From an uncultured Anaeroplasmataceae bacterium (GTDB lineage: Bacteria > Bacillota_I > Bacilli_A > Acholeplasmatales > Anaeroplasmataceae), in contig CAKQEA010000046.1 of the NCBI GenBank assembly GCA_934229785.1, forward strand, positions 1 through 5,937: 5,937 nt of DNA, in the 5' to 3' direction. Under the pieces are notes generated by a model that was not told where the DNA came from, searched no databases, and saw nothing but the letters and a program-made list of their open reading frames with translations. The position numbers and the translations under genes were made by a program. The first letter of the stretch is position 1; each line of letters opens with the position of its first letter. This document shows, in pieces, positions 1 to 5,867 of the stretch.

Positions 1-27
1 AAATCTAGTAATTAAAAACTACAGTTT

Positions 28-73
28 TAGAAAAATAAAAGACTGTCAACAATCATATATTTGTCAACAGTCT
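28..73 (-). terminator. Intrinsic terminator reading leftwards
   Basis: Arms at 40-52 and 61-73 surround an 8-base loop. Read on the minus strand, all 13 positions pair, two of them as adjacent G-U wobbles; on the plus strand those two would be A-C mismatches. The minus-strand stem is followed directly by a T-rich tract (TTTTATTTTTC). Both facts say the transcript comes from the right. No intact minus-strand gene lies immediately upstream of it, so it probably served the decayed gene suggested at 199-480. Confidence 0.7.
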
Positions 74-74
74 G

Positions 75-104
75 AAACTAATTGTAAATTAAAACAATTA
101 GTTT
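75..104. repeat. Perfect 10-bp inverted repeat beside the terminator
   Basis: AAACTAATTG (75-84) is repeated as its exact reverse complement CAATTAGTTT (95-104) around a 10-base AT-only spacer. It starts one base after the terminator stem at 40-73. On the minus strand the two hairpins lie in tandem, so it could be part of a double terminator or a 3'-end stabilising hairpin. A protein-binding or recombination site is also possible. It has no T-tract of its own. Confidence 0.55.
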
Positions 105-198
105 AAAATAATAGCAATTCTTTTTCTTAAATAAATAATAACTAGCAAAATAATTATTCATTATAACTGTCTTTGCAAAATTATTAAAATTATAATAA

Positions 199-480
199 TC
201 ACTTCAAATTTGTAGGTCTTTTTAAAGATTTAAATAAAGGAACTGCACACATAACAACTGCAATTAAAGTGAAAACAATATGTTTAATCTATAAAATGTC
301 CTAATCATTTTAAAAAAATCTATTGTGATTCTACAATTACATAAATTTTTCAGTTTTTTCATCAAATCTCTTTTTCTTTCACCAAATACTTTTTAAACAT
401 CAACTAATTAAGTGACTCATGTTTTAAACCCATAAATGTAATCACCTTCATTATCAATAATTTGAAAAATTATTTCTTAT
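199..480 (-). pseudogene. Possible decayed minus-strand gene, unidentified
   Basis: The 74-545 stretch holds no intact gene. On the minus strand several short open pieces lie in a row. One at 476-417 includes IIDNEGDYIYGFKT. A second at 392-264, in the same frame but behind several stops, includes KVFGERKRDLMKKLKNL. A third at 288-199, in another frame, encodes 29 residues with one hydrophobic helix (HIVFTLIAVVMCAVPLF) and a basic tail (KSLKRPTNLK) before TGA. That order, with the terminator at 40-73 about 125 bases beyond the last stop, fits the ruined end of a gene whose product may have been a membrane protein. I do not recognise the family. In AT-rich DNA such pieces can also arise by chance, so this is a weak call. 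On the plus strand there is a TATAAT at 508-513 but no convincing -35 box. Confidence 0.25.
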
Positions 481-545
481 TAGCCATTTTCTATCTTAAA
501 CAATTAATATAATACATATACCTATTGAATTTTAGTTATTAGTTT

Positions 546-1214
546 TTGTCAATTTATTCTATAAAAACATTACCTCAATATAGAATATATAATAATCATC
601 CTGCAATTATACCAAAGCCAACATGGGAATATGTTCAAGAATTATATTCAATTAAAAATAATGACAATTTATATCCACTAAGCAATAAAATTGAATGTGG
701 ATTATGTCATAAATTTTATCAGTCAAGAAGAAACGATAGAAAAAAAGATTATGGCAAAGTTCTTCTATATTGGGTTTGTAATTCAAGATACAAAAGAAAA
801 TGTAACGGAATTCTTATTCATGATGAGCAAATGACTGAAGCATCCACTCTAGCATTTGAAAATTTATATAGTATTTATAAGGATGAAGTTATAGATAATT
901 TAAATGTAATTGCATCTAAAATAATAACTATTAAAAACAAACAAAAAGAATTTAGCAATAAATTATCTTCTTTCTATCCATTAAATAAAGATGTTATAGA
1001 TTATTTTACTAAATTCTTAATTATAAAAATATATGTAGTTGATAATGATTATCTTCTTTATGAATTTATTGATGACACTTTATATCATTATGAATTAAGT
1101 ACTTGGTCTATAAAAGAAAATAGGAAAATCAATCGCAAACGTAGAGAATTTAAAAATAGAGATTATTGGGGCAAGAAACATGATGAAGATTACTTAATTC
1201 AATTATGGATATAA
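546..1214 (+). pseudogene. Large serine recombinase, C-terminal remnant (zinc ribbon)
   Basis: This is a 222-residue open frame from a TTG codon, preceded by an in-frame TAG (540-542) and with no ribosome-binding site. It matches the middle and C-terminal part of large serine recombinases of Firmicute mobile elements. LPQYRIYNNHPAIIP (residues 9-23) resembles the conserved entry into the Recombinase domain. It is followed by a zinc-ribbon pattern, IECGLCHKF (C51, C54) and YWVCNSRYKRKC (C78, C86). A lysine-rich, probably helical stretch (about 105-140) corresponds to the family's coiled-coil region but is short, and a beta-rich tail follows (about 150-180). Intact members have about 500 residues with an N-terminal resolvase domain holding the catalytic serine. 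That domain is absent here and I see no trace of it upstream. It is best read as a 5'-truncated, non-catalytic relic of an integrative element. A short expressed DNA-binding protein is possible but lacks support. Confidence 0.75.
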
Positions 1215-1215
1215 C

Positions 1216-1257
1216 AAACTAAGCAATTTTGTATTTTCAGATAAAACTGCTCAGTTT
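1216..1257 (-). terminator. Operon terminator, probably working in both directions
   Basis: Arms at 1216-1230 and 1243-1257 enclose a 12-base loop. On the minus strand the stem is a continuous 15 bp with two G-U wobbles; on the plus strand the same two positions are A-C mismatches. It begins 22 bases after the last stop of the MATE reading frame on the minus strand, and 1 base after the stop of the recombinase remnant on the plus strand. The T-tract after the minus-strand stem is poor, although the 3' arm itself ends in TTAGTTTG. It most likely ends the minus-strand operon and also separates it from the convergent remnant. Confidence 0.6.
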
Positions 1258-1279
1258 ATTAATTACCATTTATGAAATT

Positions 1280-2610
1280 TTATTCTTCAACTGGTATCGT
1301 TTCTAATTGAACTGATTCAATTCTTTTCATTTCTTTTCTTAAGAAAATCTTTTCTTCAATTATACTAACCACATAACTTGCAACCATTCCAAAGCCAAAC
1401 ATCAGAATAATTGTTGTCATGGTAAATGTTATAGCTTCAGTCTTATAAAGGATATACCACACACCATAATAAATAAAGTTGATTATACACGTGTTAATGA
1501 AGTTGTATTTTGTTTTGCCTAGACCAACAAATATATTATCTGGAATTTGCTAGAAAGCATAAGGTATATAAAACGGGAATGCCAGTATTACAATTTGGAA
1601 GATTCTCTCGTAGTTTTCTAATCTTTCTATGCCTCTAAAGAATGGAGTCCACAAAGGAATTGTAATGCACCACAAGATTACTATAAATGAAGTTATGAAA
1701 TAGTAATTCGATTGTTTTAGTTCAAAATAGCCATCCTTACAATCTTTCCTTATTACTTCTGCCATTGCATTAACTGGAATCAATAGCCAGCCCCATATGA
1801 AGTTGTTTGAAACCCAATAATTACCTGACTCAGATACTAAGTTTACCATTTTTACAATCATTAATGCGTAAACAATATTTGCTATAAATTGTTGAACACC
1901 AGAGAAAGCACCTATTCTAGCCCAATCTTTAGCAATGGATAGATCTTCTTTCTTAAACCAGCATAATTTCATAGCCTTTTGCTTGAATAGAATAAATAAA
2001 CCAACAGCAGCTAGTATAATGTTTATGGCAATGTTGCTGATAGCAACACCAACTACACCAAACTGAGGGATAAGAATAAAGTCGCTAATTATTGTAACTA
2101 CTACTTTTGCAGCCAAGAAGATATAAACATTCTTACTCTTTCCTAAAACTACAAATACGACATTTACAAAGCTGACAATTATTCCAACCATGAATGCGAT
2201 AGTTGATGTGGTAAGATAGGAATTTACAAGAGCTAAATCAGTTTCATTAGAATTCATATAAGAAATTAAATGAGCTGAATAAATTAAAACAACAATAGAA
2301 AAAACTGTATATAATGCAAATGCAATAATCATTGTTTTAAATGTAGCTTTTGGAAATCTTTCTTTATTTGTTTAAGTATCACATTCAATATCGAATAAAG
2401 AGGTATAATTAAGAATGCTTGAATGGTTTCATCAATTAAATCAAACCATTCTATTTGCCCTATTACATCAATTCCACTAGTAGATACATTAGTTGAGATA
2501 ACAAAGGTTTCTATTGCTTGAATAATTGCAGGAACTAGTGCTAAACAAATTAATGATACAAATAATTTCCAATCGAAAAGTATTAATAACTTAAATTTAT
2601 CTTTTAGCAT
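1280..2610 (-). pseudogene. MATE-family efflux transporter, broken by frameshift and TAG
   Basis: Conceptual repair gives about 443 residues, the normal length of a 12-helix MATE (multidrug and toxic compound extrusion) pump. These pumps expel drugs or metabolites using an Na+ or H+ gradient. Family-like segments include IDVIGQIEWFDLIDETIQAF (N-terminal piece), DFILIPQFGVVGVAISN (middle) and QIPDNIFVGLGKTKY (C-terminal piece). There are two lesions. A single-base shift lies between about 2371 and 2335: the first frame runs on to a TGA at 2329-2331, while the -1 frame reads NKERFPKATFKT into the next helix. An in-frame TAG at 1550-1552 then interrupts the sequence just before QIPDNIF, and the frame stays open to TAA at 1280-1282. 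The start is taken as the ATG at 2610, seven bases from an AAAGGGAG site; the ATG at 2616 is an alternative. It overlaps the upstream regulator by 14 bases. The pump is probably inactive unless the lesions are sequence errors. Confidence 0.85.
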
Positions 2611-3736
2611 TAGCATACTCCCTTTCAATCATGTTTTCATAATATTCAAGAGGATTAGTATCTTTTAAATTAACTATATCTCTAAGTTGCTCGGTACCTG
2701 CTTCATCAATAAATTCTAAATAATCATTATAAGTAAATAATTTCCAATTATTTAAGACAGGAATACTTGTTTCACCACCAAAATTATAAAACTGGTATTT
2801 ATCATAAATACCATCATCAATTTCAATAGCATTTCCTTCAATTGCATCAAACATTTCTTTATCCCACCAACCATGTGAAGCTTTATGACTATAAAGTTTA
2901 TGTGCGCCTGAATTAATCATAGTTTTAAAGTAAGGTATTTGTTCTATCTCGTCAACTGTCCTATCTCGTTCCACTATTTTTTTAGATTTACCCATAAATA
3001 TAGCAGTATTATCTTCTTCAACTTCTTCTTTAATATGAAGATTAGCATATAGAATAGAGTCTTTTTCTATTTGTGAAAATGATGATAACATATATTCTAA
3101 TGCTTTTAGACTTCTACTATTACAAATGTCATCTGATTTATAATCGTATGTGAAATTATATAATTTGGTTAATTCCCACATATATGAATCTTTGTCCAAA
3201 TCATTAATCTTCTCAAGAGTCTCAACAATAAATTCTTTTTCTTCCTTATCTTGAGCAAAAGCTAGATGTCTAGGACCATATTTAACATATGCATAATAAT
3301 TAACATCAAATTTAAAATATTGTTTTATAAATTTAAATTCTTCAAGTTCATTAGCATTTAATTCTTCTTTCGACCATTTTGGAAGAAGTCTATAAAATCT
3401 ATTTTTTACCATATTGCAGTGATCAAATAGATTTTTAAGATTATCTACATTCTTTGTATTAATATCTTCTTCAAGTTCAAAATTCGATAAATCGTAATTA
3501 CGTCTCCAATAATCATCATTACCTTCATTGTTTAGTTTTCCGTAATACAATTCAGAAAAAGACACATTATATAATTTAGATAATTCATATAAATGTTCTG
3601 TTGTTATATCATATCCATTTTCCCATTTACTTACAGCTGCTTTACTAACCCCAAGTAAGTTGGCTATTTTTTGAATTGTATAATTATAATCATTTCTTAA
3701 TTTTTTTAATAATGTTGCGGTTTGAAAATCACTCAT
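2597..3736 (-). CDS. Xre-family HTH regulator with long unknown C-terminal region
   Basis: The protein has 379 residues. Residues about 7-65 form a Cro/C1-type helix-turn-helix: LLKKLRNDYNYTIQKIANLL, then GVSKAAVSKWENG as turn and recognition helix, then LYELSKLYNVSFSELY. The remaining ~310 residues match no domain I recognise. They are soluble, with no signal peptide or membrane helix, and are rich in charged and aromatic residues. Two segments, NANELEEFKF (127-136) and DSYMWELTKLY (183-193), recur at nearly the same spacing in the upstream neighbour, so the two proteins are probably paralogues. The C-terminal half (SHGWWDKEMFDAIEG, 287-301) seems specific to this protein. The start ATG has GGAGG nine bases upstream and overlaps the preceding stop by eight bases. 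Length and lack of LexA-like peptidase motifs argue against a simple phage repressor. Role (inference): ligand- or stress-responsive control of this operon and its efflux pump. Confidence 0.85.
   Translation of the reverse strand: MSDFQTATLLKKLRNDYNYTIQKIANLLGVSKAAVSKWENGYDITTEHLYELSKLYNVSFSELYYGKLNNEGNDDYWRRNYDLSNFELEEDINTKNVDNLKNLFDHCNMVKNRFYRLLPKWSKEELNANELEEFKFIKQYFKFDVNYYAYVKYGPRHLAFAQDKEEKEFIVETLEKINDLDKDSYMWELTKLYNFTYDYKSDDICNSRSLKALEYMLSSFSQIEKDSILYANLHIKEEVEEDNTAIFMGKSKKIVERDRTVDEIEQIPYFKTMINSGAHKLYSHKASHGWWDKEMFDAIEGNAIEIDDGIYDKYQFYNFGGETSIPVLNNWKLFTYNDYLEFIDEAGTEQLRDIVNLKDTNPLEYYENMIEREYANAKR
2618..2625 (-). promoter_or_regulatory. Ribosome-binding site for the MATE gene
   Basis: AAAGGGAG on the minus strand ends seven bases before the ATG at 2610 and one base before the ATG at 2616, which favours 2610. 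It lies inside the last codons of the upstream regulator gene, as expected for coupled translation. Confidence 0.65.
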
Positions 3737-5300
3737 TTTCTATAACCTCCATTTTGAAATACTTTTCTTTTATTTCACTTATACTTAAATTATCGATTTC
3801 ATTCAATAATTCACTTGTTAATTTTTTATCTCTTCCCTTTAAGAACTCAGCATAATCAAGTTCAGTTTTCCAGTATTCTATATAATCTCTAATTGAAGCC
3901 TCATCGTTTCCACCGATAATATCATATTTATGAATAATATATTCTTTATCGCCTGATTCAAGCATCTTCTTTAATTTAGAGATTTCCTTAAGTCCTTCTT
4001 CGATTTTTCTTTCTTTTTCTTTAAATTCATAGAACCAATGATCTATTTGAGAACGAACTTTTAAGTCTGCCATCCAATATTTCTTTTCTCTATTAGTATC
4101 AACTTTTTCTCTTTTAGCAATCTTTAAATAGATATCATCAGATATTTCATCATTATTTATAAACCAATTATAGATATCATCAATGTCATCATATGAATGG
4201 TCTGGATTACCATATCCATTTAATTGTATTTTTAAAGTGAAGTAATAATCATTTAAAAATCTATTTTTTGAATTATTATCAATTTTATATGTTTTTGCTT
4301 TGCCATCATTTTCTTCATCAGGAACTTGAACCTCTAGTGGCTTTAAGAATTGATTATATAATTCTTCTAATCTGTCAATGATGCGCTTATTTTCGTTATA
4401 TCCTTTTTTTATACTCAAAAAACATTTATTGATCCGTGAACCACGTTTAATAAGTTCTTTGATTTCTGATTTACGAATCTTTTCAAGATTGTATTCACCA
4501 TTGTTTTCTTCATATCTCTTCAAAAATTCAGCTCCATAACCACTTGGATTTTCATCATAAGGTTCTATATTTTGAAACATTGCAAGAAGCATATCTTTTT
4601 GCCAATCTTCAATATCTTTAAATCTTTCCTGAAGAATTGGTACAAATTGCAATTCATGAACATCGAGTCTAAATGTGAACATTAACATGTTGCGTTCAGA
4701 ATATAGTTTTTGTAATTCCCAATATTGCTCATCCTTTTTCATGTTTCTAATTTCAACAAGCAATTCTGAAATGGCATCTTTAAATATTAAATAATTATCG
4801 TTTATTTCTAATTTTGAATTGTTTTTAGCATATTCAGATAATAAATAGAAATGATTAAATAAGAATCTAAATTCCTCTTCTTCATTTGCAGTAAAATCTC
4901 TATCTATTCTAATTAACATTAATTCTTTAAATTTTTTTGTTATGAGTTTAATTTGTTCGTTTCTAATTTGATATAAATTATCTTTTTTATCAAACCTCAT
5001 ACCCCAGTTTGAATCACACAAGAAATAAATATCTTCATAATTAATACTATTTTTATCTTCTGCATCTAGTATTTCATCGATTGATTTATTATATATTTCA
5101 GCTAATATTTCTAAGTTTTCTGGATTAGGTAATGAATTACCACTTTCCCATTCTGCAATAGCATTAATTGATATTTCGCAATCATATTCATTCATGAATT
5201 CATTAGCTAAATCATACTGGGTGAAGCTCTTCCCATCATCCCTCTTCTTTTGAATTCTTAATTTTTTTAGATATTCACCTATTCTTTTTTTATTCATCAT
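3729..5300 (-). CDS. Large Xre-family HTH protein with unknown C-terminal region
   Basis: The protein has 523 residues from the ATG at 5300, chosen because GAGGTG sits six bases upstream; ATG 5297 and GTG 5309 are alternatives. Counted from 5309, residues about 9-85 form a Cro/C1-type HTH: IGEYLKKLRIQKK, QYDLANEF, INAIAEWESGNSLP, LEILAEIYNKSIDEIL. It is longer than usual, with extra residues between helices 1 and 2 (RDDGKS) and before the recognition helix (EYDCEI). The following ~440 residues are soluble, charged and mostly helical by appearance, and belong to no family I recognise. ANEEEEFRF (141-149) and DEQYWELQKLY (193-203) match segments of the downstream regulator. A Lys/Glu-rich helix around 426-455 could be a coiled coil. 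Its start overlaps the first gene's stop and its TGA overlaps the next start. Role (inference): DNA-binding sensor regulating the operon. The large second region could instead be an effector domain. Confidence 0.83.
   Translation of the reverse strand: MMNKKRIGEYLKKLRIQKKRDDGKSFTQYDLANEFMNEYDCEISINAIAEWESGNSLPNPENLEILAEIYNKSIDEILDAEDKNSINYEDIYFLCDSNWGMRFDKKDNLYQIRNEQIKLITKKFKELMLIRIDRDFTANEEEEFRFLFNHFYLLSEYAKNNSKLEINDNYLIFKDAISELLVEIRNMKKDEQYWELQKLYSERNMLMFTFRLDVHELQFVPILQERFKDIEDWQKDMLLAMFQNIEPYDENPSGYGAEFLKRYEENNGEYNLEKIRKSEIKELIKRGSRINKCFLSIKKGYNENKRIIDRLEELYNQFLKPLEVQVPDEENDGKAKTYKIDNNSKNRFLNDYYFTLKIQLNGYGNPDHSYDDIDDIYNWFINNDEISDDIYLKIAKREKVDTNREKKYWMADLKVRSQIDHWFYEFKEKERKIEEGLKEISKLKKMLESGDKEYIIHKYDIIGGNDEASIRDYIEYWKTELDYAEFLKGRDKKLTSELLNEIDNLSISEIKEKYFKMEVIENE
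3746..3750 (-). promoter_or_regulatory. Ribosome-binding site for the 379-aa regulator
   Basis: GGAGG on the minus strand lies nine bases before the ATG at 3736, within the last codons of the upstream gene. It fixes the start and supports translational coupling. Confidence 0.75.
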
Positions 5301-5703
5301 ACACTCCACCTCGTATAATCTTTTGGGACTCTTTATCCATTATTTCGTATTTGATTCTTTGTTTTGTTTTAATGTTTTTATCTTTTTTAGTCTTCGTTAT
5401 TCTCTCTTCAGGATATAAATCTTCCTGCTTTATGCAATTGTATAATCTTTGGTCAGTTGAATTGTGAACATTGAAATACATATCAGCTGCCATTATTTTT
5501 ATTCCTTCAATATATTCATCATAAATGATAGGAACAACCTCTCTAATAGCATCTTTATGATCGTGTTTTACTCTAGGTTTATATCTAACTATGTAGGCTG
5601 CTTCTTTACCAGATGAAGCCTTCACATAAAACCATTTAGTAATATACCTATGCCTTCCAACATGACCACACTTGGCTAACACTTTATAATATTCAGTTTT
5701 CAT
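5290..5703 (-). CDS. Conserved protein of unknown function, CGH-motif, operon leader
   Basis: The protein has 137 residues and is small, basic and soluble, with no membrane segment. The N-terminal half carries VLAKCGHVGRHRYI (residues 8-21) and a second block, GKEAAYIVRYKPRVKHDHKDAI (split across 32-41 and 42-53). I recall both blocks in uncharacterised short proteins of Firmicutes, from memory and not checked. The Cys/His residues (C12, H14, H18, H48, H50) could bind a metal, but this is not a known zinc-finger spacing. The C-terminal third (about 100-130) is lysine-rich (KTKKDKNIKTKQRIKYE) and suggests nucleic-acid contact or disorder. It starts at an ATG four bases after AAAGGAGG and is the first gene of the operon. 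Its stop lies 8-11 bases inside the next gene's start region. The function is unknown; partnership with the Xre regulators is inferred from position only. Confidence 0.8.
   Translation of the reverse strand: MKTEYYKVLAKCGHVGRHRYITKWFYVKASSGKEAAYIVRYKPRVKHDHKDAIREVVPIIYDEYIEGIKIMAADMYFNVHNSTDQRLYNCIKQEDLYPEERITKTKKDKNIKTKQRIKYEIMDKESQKIIRGGVYDE
5307..5312 (-). promoter_or_regulatory. Ribosome-binding site for the large HTH gene
   Basis: GAGGTG on the minus strand ends six bases before the ATG at 5300. Starting at the GTG at 5309 would place the start codon inside this site, so the ATG is preferred. Confidence 0.65.
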
Positions 5704-5707
5704 GGCT

Positions 5708-5715
5708 CCTCCTTT
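5708..5715 (-). promoter_or_regulatory. Strong ribosome-binding site for the first operon gene
   Basis: AAAGGAGG on the minus strand is a full match to the anti-Shine-Dalgarno core. It ends four bases before the ATG at 5703 and fixes that start. Confidence 0.8.
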
Positions 5716-5727
5716 ATTTGCAACTAC

Positions 5728-5756
5728 ATTATCTCACATAACAAGTTATTAAAGAA
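5728..5756 (-). promoter_or_regulatory. Probable operon promoter with extended -10
   Basis: On the minus strand a -10 box GATAAT (5733-5728) is preceded by TG at the extended -10 position (TGAGATAAT). The best -35 candidate, TTCTTT (5756-5751), is weak but at the ideal 17-base spacing. Transcription would start near 5720, giving a leader of about 15-20 bases before the first ATG with the ribosome-binding site inside it. It is sigma-70/SigA-type by appearance. Weaker TATAAT boxes also occur on this strand at 5817-5812 and at 5855-5850. The latter has TTCACT (5879-5874) 18 bases upstream and could be a second, distal promoter. Confidence 0.5.
5738..5749. promoter_or_regulatory. Candidate operator palindrome in the promoter spacer
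   Basis: ATAACAAGTTAT is a perfect 5-bp inverted repeat (ATAAC/GTTAT) around two bases. It lies between the proposed -35 and -10 boxes, where a bound repressor would block RNA polymerase. Xre/Cro-type dimers usually bind short palindromes of this kind, and two such proteins are encoded in the operon. Autoregulation is therefore a reasonable inference, not shown by the sequence itself. Confidence 0.4.
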
Positions 5757-5779
5757 TCAGCCATAGATTAATTTAATAA

Positions 5780-5801
5780 TTAACAAAATATTTTATGTTA
5801 A
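5780..5801. repeat. AT-rich inverted repeat upstream of the promoter
   Basis: TTAACA (5780-5785) pairs with TGTTAA (5796-5801) around an AT-only centre containing the palindrome AAAATATTTT. The half-site TAACA also occurs in the candidate operator at 5738-5749, so this may be a second, upstream binding site. In such AT-rich DNA it could equally be chance or an UP-element-like stretch. Confidence 0.3.
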
Positions 5802-5867
5802 CTTTTACTTTATTATAATACAAATCATGATAAAAAAATATCCCTTAGCATTATATTTTAAGTATAT

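Noticed and set aside
508..513. TATAAT as a promoter for the recombinase remnant
   Set aside because: No -35 box lies at a suitable distance and no ribosome-binding site precedes the TTG. Such hexamers are common by chance in DNA this AT-rich.
1280..1462. Independent 60-residue membrane protein starting at ATG 1462
   Set aside because: Its frame continues upstream without a stop to 1549 and encodes the conserved MATE segment QIPDNIFVGLGKT. It is the C-terminal part of the broken transporter.
1550..2332. Independent 260-residue transporter starting at ATG 2332
   Set aside because: The ATG has no ribosome-binding site and lies within a sequence that continues the first MATE helices after a one-base shift. 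The ATGA overlap with the first piece is a by-product of the frameshift.
2329..2390. Programmed -1 ribosomal frameshift joining the two MATE frames
   Set aside because: The overlap contains CTTAAAC, but the zero frame reads CTT AAA, so the X-XXY-YYZ arrangement is not in register. The gene also carries a separate nonsense codon, so decay or sequence error is simpler.
2597..5300. Toxin-antitoxin pair made of the two adjacent HTH proteins
   Set aside because: Both are large, both start with an Xre domain, and neither shows a known toxin motif. Two regulators fit better than a toxin with an antitoxin.
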